A model generated the notes under the pieces. The model ran no database searches and had not been told where the DNA came from. It was given only the letters and a program-made list of their open reading frames with translations. A DNA stretch of 13,059 nucleotides from Prevotellaceae bacterium (GTDB taxonomy: Bacteria > Bacteroidota > Bacteroidia > Bacteroidales > UBA932), in the NCBI GenBank assembly GCA_031287815.1, contig JAITSM010000107.1, forward strand, positions 1-13,059, written 5' to 3'. The translations under genes and the position numbers were made by a program. Of the stretch, positions 1 through 6,493 are shown one piece after another. The first letter of the stretch is position 1. Every line of letters begins with the position of its first letter.

Positions 1-549
1 GGAATGCCCAACAAACGCCCCGAAAGACTCAAGGCCGAAGTCATACGCTTCAAAAACGGCAACGAACAATGGATCGCCTTTGTCGGCATGTACAACGGGA
101 AGCCCTACGAAATATTCACCGGGCTGGTAGACGAGGAAGTGCGCACCATCCCGCGTTCCATTACTATGGGCGAAATTATAAAAGTAAAAGACAAAAAAGG
201 CAAATCCCGTTACGATTTCCAGTACATCGACCGCTACGGCTACCCCAACACTTTCGGCGGCATTTCACACATGTTCAAAAAAGAATTCTGGAATTACGCC
301 AAACTGATTTCCGGCGTCCTGCGCAACAATATGCCGATAGTGGACGTCGTCAACCTGGTGCAGGGGCTGGAACTGGACAGCGACTCCATCAACACGTGGA
401 AAAACGGCGTGGAACGCGCCCTGAAGCGTTACATTCCCGACGGAACGACCATTGCCGGCCAAACCTGTAGCCAGTGCGGCTCCGATGCGCTGGTCTTCCA
501 GGAAGGCTGCCTGATTTGCAAAAACTGCGGCTACTCCAAATGCAGTTAA
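1..549 (+). CDS. nrdJ: Adenosylcobalamin-dependent (class II) ribonucleotide reductase, C-terminal part
   Basis: This is the 3' end of a vitamin B12-dependent ribonucleotide reductase, which makes deoxyribonucleotides in the cytoplasm. The frame is open to the left edge (a GGA codon precedes the first ATG), so the visible ATG at 4 is internal and the gene starts outside the window. About 182 residues are visible. The section with KRPERLKAEVIRF, WIAFVG and YEIFTG matches the region after the catalytic barrel in long class II enzymes. The tail has paired cysteines, CSQCGS followed by CLICKNCGYSKC. This Cys-rich end is typical of the family and is thought to re-reduce the active-site disulfide or bind a metal. 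A strong hairpin follows the stop codon. The family call is firm. The large-subunit catalytic residues cannot be checked because they lie outside the window. Confidence 0.85.
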   Translation, partial: GMPNKRPERLKAEVIRFKNGNEQWIAFVGMYNGKPYEIFTGLVDEEVRTIPRSITMGEIIKVKDKKGKSRYDFQYIDRYGYPNTFGGISHMFKKEFWNYAKLISGVLRNNMPIVDVVNLVQGLELDSDSINTWKNGVERALKRYIPDGTTIAGQTCSQCGSDALVFQEGCLICKNCGYSKCS

Positions 550-566
550 ACTAAAAGTTAAGAACT

Positions 567-613
567 AAGAGTTAAGAGTGCTGGCGCCAGCCAACTCTTA
601 ACTCTTTGTTTTT
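567..613 (+). terminator. Strong hairpin terminator after nrdJ, built from a dispersed repeat
   Basis: Bases 567-579 (AAGAGTTAAGAGT) are perfectly complementary to 594-606. Between them is a second palindrome, GCTGGCGCCAGC (580-591), so the whole forms a near-perfect stem of 19 pairs with a two-base bulge. A T-rich run (TTTGTTTTT) follows directly, as in a Rho-independent terminator for nrdJ. Part of the same sequence recurs elsewhere in the window, so the element may be a repeat reused as a terminator. ispE starts 19 nt after the T-run, so its promoter must overlap this element or transcription must read through. Confidence 0.65.
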
Positions 614-631
614 AACGCTTAACGCTAAAAG

Positions 632-1402
632 ATGCTCTACTTCCCTCCCGCAAAAGTCAACATTGGATTGCACGTTACGGCGAAGCGTCCCGACGGCTTT
701 CATGAGATAGAAACGCTTTTCTATCCCGTAACATCGTTGTATGATGTGCTGGAAGTGGCGCCGGCGGAGCGGTTTTCTATCCGCCTGTCCGGTTTGCCGG
801 TGGAGGGTGCGCCGGAAACCAACCTGTGCGTAAAAGCCTACCGCCTCCTGCAGGCGGATTTTGATTTGCCGCCGGTAACGATTTACCTGCATAAGGTTAT
901 TCCTCCGGGCGCCGGGCTGGGGGGCGGCTCTTCGGACGCTACGGCTACGCTGCTGGCGTTGAACGAACTTTTTTTCCTGCAATTATCCTACGGGCAGCTT
1001 TTCCACTATGCCATGCAGCTGGGCAGCGACTGCGCCTTCTTTCTCCACCGCCAACCCATGCTTGCCACCGGGCGCGGCGAGGTATTAACCACCCTGTCCG
1101 GCCTGGACTTGCAGCCTTATTCCGTCGTCATCGAAACCCCGCCCGTGTTCATCAGCACGGCGGAAGCCTATGCCGGGATAACGCCCCGCCTGCCGGCGCA
1201 ACCGCTGGCTTCCCTGCTGGCGCAACCGGTGGAACAATGGAAAGAAAATGTGGTAAACGATTTTGAAGCCCCTGTCTTTGCCCGCCACCCTGTGCTGGCG
1301 CAAATCAAACAACGCCTCTACGACGCCGGCGCTGTCTACGCCGCCATGAGCGGCAGCGGCTCCGCCCTGTTCGGGCTATTCCGGAGGCTTGCACCGGTTT
1401 AA
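632..1402 (+). CDS. ispE: 4-diphosphocytidyl-2-C-methyl-D-erythritol kinase
   Basis: IspE phosphorylates CDP-methylerythritol with ATP, the fourth step of the MEP (non-mevalonate) isoprenoid pathway, in the cytoplasm. The start MLYFPPAKVNIGLHV fits the family's N-terminus, with the conserved Lys at residue 8. The GHMP-kinase ATP loop PPGAGLGGGSSDATATL lies at about 91-107. The catalytic Asp is in GSDCAFFL (about 131-138). The third GHMP motif MSGSGSALFG is at about 239-248. At 256 residues the protein is somewhat short. It ends nine residues after the third motif, where I remember relatives carrying roughly 15-20 more. This may be natural variation or a frameshift near 1380. It is in the same orientation as nrdJ but separated from it by a terminator-like hairpin, and convergent with the next gene. 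Confidence 0.93.
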   Translation: MLYFPPAKVNIGLHVTAKRPDGFHEIETLFYPVTSLYDVLEVAPAERFSIRLSGLPVEGAPETNLCVKAYRLLQADFDLPPVTIYLHKVIPPGAGLGGGSSDATATLLALNELFFLQLSYGQLFHYAMQLGSDCAFFLHRQPMLATGRGEVLTTLSGLDLQPYSVVIETPPVFISTAEAYAGITPRLPAQPLASLLAQPVEQWKENVVNDFEAPVFARHPVLAQIKQRLYDAGAVYAAMSGSGSALFGLFRRLAPV

Positions 1403-1504
1403 CGCCTCCCGCCTTACGCCGTACCCTTCACTTTCACTTTTATTTGATATTTCAAAATTCAAAGCCAGAATAAACCGAAGCGTTAAAACCTAAAAGTAAA
1501 AAAA

Positions 1505-1551
1505 GTACAGTTCGTTCGGTATGAACTGTACAGTTCGCTCGGCATGAACCG
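1505..1551. repeat. Two 23-bp tandem units; the first forms a hairpin
   Basis: Units at 1506-1528 and 1529-1551 match at 20 of 23 positions, and all three differences are T to C. Bases 1505-1513 (GTACAGTTC) and 1523-1531 (GAACTGTAC) are perfect inverted repeats around a 9-nt loop. The block lies between the convergent genes ispE and the DUF4469 gene, so a role in two-way transcription termination is plausible. No T-run follows closely. Confidence 0.6.
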
Positions 1552-1564
1552 GGAAGGTCGCCCG

Positions 1565-1579
1565 GGTCGGTACCCGACC
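1565..1579. terminator. Short GC-rich hairpin between convergent genes
   Basis: GGTCGG (1565-1570) pairs with CCGACC (1574-1579) around a 3-nt loop. It lies four bases beyond the stop codon of the minus-strand DUF4469 gene. With no clear T-run on either strand, termination is inferred only from position and stem strength. Confidence 0.35.
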
Positions 1580-1583
1580 ATCC

Positions 1584-2336
1584 CTATTCTATTACGTCCA
1601 TTACGTTAACCGGATTAGGGTACTCATATTCACGTACCTCCTTCACGAGGACGGAGGCATTGGCGGACGCCTGCGTGGCTACCTTCACTTTCCACAAGCC
1701 GATGGTAATAGTGGGTGGAAGCACGAACTGCAGCCGGGTAGGGGTGTTGGGCGAGAGCCGGTTGGCGGGGATGCGCACCACCACCGCAGGGTTGTCGGCC
1801 GATGTGAAATAGACGCCTATTTCGTCGGTCTTTTTGCCTATTACGGCAATGCGCAGTCCCTGAATGAGCGCCATGTTGTGGGCGTTGAGGGTGTCGGGAT
1901 TGCCGATGACCGGGTTGGTTATCGCCTGGATGACCGGGCCGGCGGGCGCGGGCTGTTCTTCGGCATATACGGTGGATTCTTTCACGAGGTTGCGCACGCC
2001 GGCGCCCTGGGTGAAATGCATCCGCACGTGTACCTGTTCGGCGGGGATGTTGTGCCCGAGTTCTTGAGCGGACACCGCGCCCTTGATGCTGATGGAGGTG
2101 TGGAACAGGGGGGTTGTTACGTTGTAGCCTTCGAGCGTGGCGGCGGCGATTTCATCCAGCACGAGGCCTACGAATGCTTCGCCGTTGACGTTCTTGGTGG
2201 CGATTTCGCGTGCTTCCAGCCGCTTGATGATGTCCGGCAGGGTGAGCGTACCCCTGATTTGCTGTTGCAGGTAGTAGTCGTTGGGCACGTCTTTGGTCAG
2301 TTCGTTCGGATGAGCGATCGTTTTAATGGTTGTCAT
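1584..2336 (-). CDS. HU-like DNA-binding domain / DUF4469 protein
   Basis: This 250-residue protein resembles a Bacteroidota family with an N-terminal HU/IHF-like DNA-binding fold and a C-terminal Ig-like DUF4469 domain. Roughly residues 20-120 contain the HU-like part. The stretch RGTLTLPDIIKRLEAR followed by FVGLVLDEIAAATLEGYNV and FHTSISIKG recalls the helix-helix-strand pattern of HU-like proteins. Roughly 130-245 form a beta-rich domain with GLRIAVIGKKTDEIGVYF and ANRLSPNTPTRLQFVLPP, typical of DUF4469. No signal peptide or membrane segment is seen, so it is probably cytoplasmic and may act on nucleoid structure or regulation. It follows the GH20 gene on the same strand after 33 bp made largely of repeat sequence. 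No TAnnTTTG box was found for it. The family call is likely; the cellular role is unknown. Confidence 0.7.
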   Translation of the reverse strand: MTTIKTIAHPNELTKDVPNDYYLQQQIRGTLTLPDIIKRLEAREIATKNVNGEAFVGLVLDEIAAATLEGYNVTTPLFHTSISIKGAVSAQELGHNIPAEQVHVRMHFTQGAGVRNLVKESTVYAEEQPAPAGPVIQAITNPVIGNPDTLNAHNMALIQGLRIAVIGKKTDEIGVYFTSADNPAVVVRIPANRLSPNTPTRLQFVLPPTITIGLWKVKVATQASANASVLVKEVREYEYPNPVNVMDVIE

Positions 2337-2349
2337 AACTCTTAATTCA

Positions 2350-2383
2350 TAACTCTTAGTTCTTAGTTTTTAGTTCTTAACTT
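2350..2383 (-). repeat. AT-rich dispersed repeat shared with the nrdJ-ispE spacer
   Basis: Read on the minus strand, 2365-2350 is TAAGAACTAAGAGTTA, identical over 16 bases to 559-574 on the plus strand. Read the same way, 2383-2372 is AAGTTAAGAACT, identical over 12 bases to 555-566. The unit overlaps the last few codons and the stop codon of the GH20 gene, so the repeat supplies that protein's C-terminal residues. Confidence 0.6.
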
Positions 2384-4007
2384 CCCCTACCTTGTCGCAA
2401 TAGTTATAATTTAATGCGGCGAGGCGTTTTTTCTGGGCGGGGAGTTTGGTGGCAAAAAACGGCCAGTCTTTATTCTGTTTCGGCGACCATACGGCTTCCG
2501 ACAATGCCAGCAGGCGCGGCAACAGCATATATTCCGCATGTTCGGGCGTGGATATGAATTCCGCCCATAAGTTCGCCTGTCCGCCCTTGATGAACCTGGC
2601 TTCTTCCGCCGTCAGGCTGTCGGACACCGGGTCGAAGGAATATACCAGCTCTATCGGCACGTAACCGCCGATAGCCGGCGGCTCGGTGGCTGCGTCGGCC
2701 TGGTAGTAGTCGAGATAGCAGTAAGTATTGGGCGTCATGATAACGTAGTTGCCATGCCGGGCGGCTTCAATGCCGCCTTTTTCGCCGCGCCACGACATGA
2801 TGATGGCGCTTGGCGTTACGCCGCCTTCCAGGATTTCATCCCAGCCGATAATCGTTTTTCCTTTGCCCGTTACGTGTTTTTCCACTTCGCGTATCATCCA
2901 GCTTTGCAGTTCTTCTTCGTTGTTCAGTGGCAAATCCTTTATCCTTTTTTGGCATTTCGGGCATACTTTCCAGTTATCCTTGAACGCTTCGTCGCCGCCG
3001 ATATGAATGTATTCCGAAGGGAACAGGTCTGCCACTTCGTCCAGTACGTCTTTCAGGAATCCCATCACCTCGTCATTTCCGCCGCAGAGGATTGCTTTGG
3101 GCGGCCAGTAGGGGCCTATCTGTACATAATACGGGAAATCGTCGCAGGCAAATTCGGGATAAGCCGCCAGTATTTCGGAGCAATGTCCGGGTATTTCTAT
3201 TTCGGGAATCACTTCAATCCCGCGCTGCGCGGCATAAGCGACCACCTCGCGTATTTCTTCCTTTGTGTAAAAACCGCCGTAGGTAGCCGGTTCTCCTGCT
3301 TTCGGCGGCTCGCCTTCGCGCCATGCCACATCGCTCCGGTCCACGCTCCAGGCGCCTATTTCCGTCAGTTTCGGATATTTTTCGATTTCCAGCCGCCAGC
3401 CGTGATCGTCGGTCAGGTGCCAGTGGAATTTATTCAGCTTGTAGAGCGCCATCAAGTCCAAATGTTTTTTGATATGCGCGATGTCAAAGAAATGACGCGA
3501 CACGTCGCGGTGGCTGCCCCGCCATTCAAAGCGCGGATAGTCGATAATGCGCACCGCCGGGATGACGATTTGTTCCGGATTGCTTTTTATACTGTCCACC
3601 GGCGCTAACTGGTACAGCGTTTGCAGGCCGTACACCAGCCCGGACGGCGTGTTGGCGTATACCGTGACGCCGTTTTCCGTAACCGTTAATTCATATCCTT
3701 CCGTTTGCAGTTTGGCGTCCGGCGTTTCGTGGAGCGCAAAGGCAATGGTTTTCTCCGCATCTCCGGCTACCGGGAGCGATTGTCCGAAATATTTCGGGAA
3801 ATATTCTTCAATATACTGTTTCACGGGGGCAGCGTCATCCACATGGTGGAAAACCAGCGCCACGTTTTTATCTATCGTAAAGGTGCCCTTTTGCGGGGAC
3901 GCTTCGACCGGCTGGGGAACGATGTTAAACGCAGTATCCAAATGGCCGTTTTGGTTGCAGCCGGCAGCCAGTAACAGCAGGCCGGCCAGGAAAAAAGATG
4001 CTTTCAT
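2370..4007 (-). CDS. Beta-N-acetylhexosaminidase, GH20 family lipoprotein
   Basis: This glycoside hydrolase removes terminal N-acetylglucosamine or N-acetylgalactosamine from glycans, probably in the periplasm or at the outer membrane. Residues 1-17 (MKASFFLAGLLLLAAGC) form a lipoprotein signal with the lipidated Cys at 17. An alpha/beta GH20b-like domain spans about 28-150. The catalytic barrel follows, with FHWHLTDDHGWRLEI (194-208), IEVIPEIEIPGH (264-275) and the catalytic pair Asp339-Glu340 in HIGGDEAF. In this family the Glu is the acid/base, and the Asp orients the substrate acetamido group used as the nucleophile. IIGWDEIL and a LWAEFIS-type segment complete the active site. The 545-residue length fits the short single-domain form. 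A TAnnTTTG box lies 27 nt upstream, so the gene probably has its own promoter although the KamA-family gene precedes it. No SusC/SusD genes are visible nearby. Confidence 0.92.
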   Translation of the reverse strand: MKASFFLAGLLLLAAGCNQNGHLDTAFNIVPQPVEASPQKGTFTIDKNVALVFHHVDDAAPVKQYIEEYFPKYFGQSLPVAGDAEKTIAFALHETPDAKLQTEGYELTVTENGVTVYANTPSGLVYGLQTLYQLAPVDSIKSNPEQIVIPAVRIIDYPRFEWRGSHRDVSRHFFDIAHIKKHLDLMALYKLNKFHWHLTDDHGWRLEIEKYPKLTEIGAWSVDRSDVAWREGEPPKAGEPATYGGFYTKEEIREVVAYAAQRGIEVIPEIEIPGHCSEILAAYPEFACDDFPYYVQIGPYWPPKAILCGGNDEVMGFLKDVLDEVADLFPSEYIHIGGDEAFKDNWKVCPKCQKRIKDLPLNNEEELQSWMIREVEKHVTGKGKTIIGWDEILEGGVTPSAIIMSWRGEKGGIEAARHGNYVIMTPNTYCYLDYYQADAATEPPAIGGYVPIELVYSFDPVSDSLTAEEARFIKGGQANLWAEFISTPEHAEYMLLPRLLALSEAVWSPKQNKDWPFFATKLPAQKKRLAALNYNYCDKVGEVKN

Positions 4008-4033
4008 AAAATGATTTATTAGTTTATTTTGTG

Positions 4034-4041
4034 CAAAAGTA
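4034..4041 (-). promoter_or_regulatory. Bacteroidota -7 box for the GH20 gene
   Basis: The minus strand reads TACTTTTG, matching TAnnTTTG, 26 nt before the GH20 start codon. A TTTG occurs upstream at 4054-4057, but the spacing is only 12 nt instead of about 19-21. The box is therefore supported and the -33 element is not. Confidence 0.55.
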
Positions 4042-4048
4042 CAATTTT

Positions 4049-5368
4049 TTATTCAAACAGGAAAGGCTTTGTTACCGTCGGTTTTTGGTTCTTTTCAAAG
4101 AAAAATTTCTCTTCGCCGAAGGCCGGTTTCAGCTGATTGAACCAGGTGGCTTTCGGGTCGTAGGCGGCGAAGAAAGGAATATCCACCCATGCCGGGTTGC
4201 GGGCTTGCAGAAAACGCAGCACAAATATTTTTTCGCCCTTCACTTCCTGCACGCCCAGCAGCTGTATTTTTCCCGGATGGTCGCTCATGCTGGGGCCGCG
4301 CACCGTGCGGCACAGGCCGCTGACTTTCCGGTAGGCGCGGCGGAAGATATTCCAGCAACGTTCCAGCGGCAACTCGAAATAATGCTTGGCGCCGGTGTCG
4401 CGCGCGATGAACATATAATAAGGAATGCAATTCAGGTCTACCTGTTTGCGCCACATCTCGCACCACACGTCGGGATTATCGTTAATGTGCCGCATCACCG
4501 GCGACTGCGTGCGGATTTGCGCCCCCGTGCTGCGGATTCGCGCAATAGCCCGCCGGACGCTGTCCGTCGAAAGTTCGCGCGGGTGGTTGAAATGCGCCTG
4601 CACCGACAGGTTTTTCCCGGCGCGCACCACGCTGTCGAACAGCCGTAAAACGTCGTCGCTGTCGCTGTCGGAGAGGTAGCGGTAAGGCCAGTAGCTAAGC
4701 GATTTTGTGCCGATACGGATAGAACGGATATGCGTAAATTCCGGCGACAGCAAAGGCAAAATATAAGTCGACAGGTTTTCCGCATGCATCACCATCGGGT
4801 CGCCGCCGGTGAAGAGGATATCCGTTACTTCGTGGTGTGCCCGGAGGTAGCGCAGCAGCAAGTCGGTTTCTTTCATGGCGAATTTCAAGCCGCTCATGCC
4901 GGAGAACTGCGGCCAGCGGAAACAGAAGGTACAGTAAGCATGGCACGTCTGTCCCTGGCTCGGGAAAAATAAAATAGTTTCGGGATATTTGTGCTGGACG
5001 CCGCGCAGTTTGATTTCGTCCAGGTAAGGCACATTGTGTTCCTGTCCTGCCGGATTAGGGTTGAGCGACAACCGGATTTGCCGGATTTTCTCCTCCTGCT
5101 GTTTTTTGGGGGCCTGTTGCGCCACCAGCTTTTCCACTGCCGCATAATGCCGGCTGTCGAGCATACTCCGGCGCGGGAAGTTCAACGTAAATATCGGGTC
5201 GGTGTCCGCCTGCTGCCAGTCTATCAATTCTTCGACCACATAATTATTGGTCTTAAACGGCAACACTTGCCCTACAATTTCAATTTCATTACCCAGCTCT
5301 TCCGGCAACGCCGCCACCTGCGGGATGGTGCGGAAATTATGCAACGTATATGGACGGTATTGTTTCAT
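4049..5368 (-). CDS. KamA-family (lysine 2,3-aminomutase-like) radical SAM protein
   Basis: This 439-residue cytoplasmic enzyme belongs to the lysine 2,3-aminomutase-like branch of radical SAM proteins. The SAM-binding 4Fe-4S cluster motif CxxxCxxC is at Cys142, Cys146 and Cys149 (CHAYCTFCF). The glycine-rich SAM motif FTGGDPMVM is at 186-194. RGPSMSDHPGKIQLLGV (357-373) resembles the region carrying the PLP lysine in aminomutases, so Lys367 is the likely PLP residue. The Asp residues that bind lysine in Clostridium lysine 2,3-aminomutase appear replaced, aligned from memory, by Arg323 and Ser360. A different substrate is therefore likely. Other options in the superfamily are glutamate 2,3-aminomutase or an EpmB-like role, but the protein is longer than EpmB. 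It has its own good promoter (5416-5446), so it is not necessarily co-transcribed with argF'. The family is certain; the reaction is unknown. Confidence 0.85.
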   Translation of the reverse strand: MKQYRPYTLHNFRTIPQVAALPEELGNEIEIVGQVLPFKTNNYVVEELIDWQQADTDPIFTLNFPRRSMLDSRHYAAVEKLVAQQAPKKQQEEKIRQIRLSLNPNPAGQEHNVPYLDEIKLRGVQHKYPETILFFPSQGQTCHAYCTFCFRWPQFSGMSGLKFAMKETDLLLRYLRAHHEVTDILFTGGDPMVMHAENLSTYILPLLSPEFTHIRSIRIGTKSLSYWPYRYLSDSDSDDVLRLFDSVVRAGKNLSVQAHFNHPRELSTDSVRRAIARIRSTGAQIRTQSPVMRHINDNPDVWCEMWRKQVDLNCIPYYMFIARDTGAKHYFELPLERCWNIFRRAYRKVSGLCRTVRGPSMSDHPGKIQLLGVQEVKGEKIFVLRFLQARNPAWVDIPFFAAYDPKATWFNQLKPAFGEEKFFFEKNQKPTVTKPFLFE

Positions 5369-5415
5369 GACTCATTTGATTTATGCTGTAGCGGTACGTC
5401 ACGCCACGCCTCTTG

Positions 5416-5446
5416 CAAAGATAGCAAAAAGATTAAAAAAACCAAA
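5416..5446 (-). promoter_or_regulatory. Canonical Bacteroidota promoter for the KamA-family gene
   Basis: On the minus strand a TTTG -33 box (5446-5443) is followed after exactly 19 nt by TATCTTTG (5423-5416), a perfect match to TAnnTTTG. The start codon is 47 nt beyond the box, leaving a leader of roughly 40 nt. This is the best-formed promoter in the window. Confidence 0.8.
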
Positions 5447-5536
5447 GTTCGAAGGCGTACAAAGTGGAAGGTAGAAGGCGAACAGAAGCGATAGGTCTTA
5501 AGACAATCGTGATTTGATTACACGCTCCATTCTCTA

Positions 5537-6487
5537 TTAAAAAGACAGTAGCTCGCGCAACACCGCCTGCGCGGACACCGCACGATTGGCGGCTTCGGGA
5601 ATAACAATAGACGTCGGCGCTTCTATCACGGCGTCGGTTACGATCATGTTGCGCCGCACGGGAAGGCAGTGCATGAAAAAGGCATTATTGGTCAACGCCA
5701 TTTTCCGTTCGTCCACCGTCCAGCGGCGGTCGGTGAGGAGGACTTTTCCATAATTGTCGCCGGTGTAGGCCGACCAGTTTTTAGCGTACACAAAGTCCGC
5801 GCCCCGGTAGGCTTTCTCTGTGTCGTATTCAATGGTGGCGCCCTGTACGAACGTCTCGTCCAGTTCATAGCCTTCGGGATGGGTGATGACGAATTCATAA
5901 TCCGTCCGGTTCATCCATTCGGCAAAAGAGTTGGCAACGGCCTGCGGCAAGGCTTTCGGAGCGGGCGCCCAAGTGAGCAGCACCTTCGGGCGCGGCGTCC
6001 GCTTATATTCCTCGATAGTGATAAGGTCGGCAAAACTTTGCAGCGGATGCCGCGTGGCGCCTTCCATTGAAAATACAGGCCTGCCGGAATACCGGATAAA
6101 CTGGTTCAGGATAATTTCGCTGTAATCCTGTTCGCGGTTTTGCAGTCCGGCAAATGCGCGGATGCCGATAATATCGCAATAGCTGCCCATCACCGGAATG
6201 GCTTCCAGTATATGTTCTGCCTTGTCGCCGTCCATGACCACGCCGCGTTCCGTTTCCAGCTTCCATGCGCCCTGGTGGATGTCCAGCACAATCACGTTCA
6301 TCCCGAGATTCAGTGCGGCTTTTTGGGTGCTCAGCCGTGTCCGCAGGCTGGAGTTAAAGAAAACCATCAACAGTGTTTTGTTTTTTCCGAGTTCCTGGTC
6401 GGCGAAAGGGTTTGCTTTTACTTCCTTTGCCCAAGCTAGTGCTTCAGGCAGGGAGGGCAGGTCGTTAACGGAAAGGAAATGTTTCAT
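5537..6487 (-). CDS. argF': N-succinylornithine carbamoyltransferase (Bacteroides-type ArgF')
   Basis: The enzyme transfers carbamoyl phosphate to N2-succinylornithine, giving N-succinylcitrulline, in the arginine pathway used by Bacteroidota. The carbamoyl-phosphate loop is FFNSSLRTR (43-51). A long stretch (37-88) is nearly identical to the Bacteroides fragilis enzyme as I remember it. YAKNWSAYTGDNYG and FMHCLPVRRN are also conserved. The length, 316 residues, is normal. Residue 90, which separates succinyl- from acetylornithine enzymes (Pro in B. fragilis, Glu in the Xanthomonas acetyl enzyme), is Ala here. Absence of Glu favours succinylornithine. The start codon lies 6 nt after the stop of the AbiEii-like gene, with no promoter visible in between, so the gene is probably co-transcribed and coupled to it. 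argD lies just beyond the toxin-antitoxin pair. Confidence 0.93.
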   Translation of the reverse strand: MKHFLSVNDLPSLPEALAWAKEVKANPFADQELGKNKTLLMVFFNSSLRTRLSTQKAALNLGMNVIVLDIHQGAWKLETERGVVMDGDKAEHILEAIPVMGSYCDIIGIRAFAGLQNREQDYSEIILNQFIRYSGRPVFSMEGATRHPLQSFADLITIEEYKRTPRPKVLLTWAPAPKALPQAVANSFAEWMNRTDYEFVITHPEGYELDETFVQGATIEYDTEKAYRGADFVYAKNWSAYTGDNYGKVLLTDRRWTVDERKMALTNNAFFMHCLPVRRNMIVTDAVIEAPTSIVIPEAANRAVSAQAVLRELLSF

Positions 6488-6493
6488 ATTTTA

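Noticed and set aside
1878..2345. Plus-strand open frame opposite the HU-like/DUF4469 gene
   Set aside because: Its glycine-rich, low-complexity translation matches no family, while the minus-strand frame has a recognisable two-domain pattern.
2754..3608. Long plus-strand open frame (284 codons) opposite the GH20 gene
   Set aside because: It is antisense to a clear hydrolase with intact motifs and shows no domain or sensible start context. It is open because of the codon use of the real gene.
4031..4648. Plus-strand open frame (205 codons) opposite the KamA-family gene
   Set aside because: It is a shadow of the radical SAM gene, and its composition is unlike a natural protein (rich in His, Arg and Ala).
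5447..5536. Possible small RNA or tRNA upstream of the KamA-family gene
   Set aside because: No cloverleaf or strong stem is seen; only a duplicated GAAGGCG (5451-5457 and 5474-5480) stands out.
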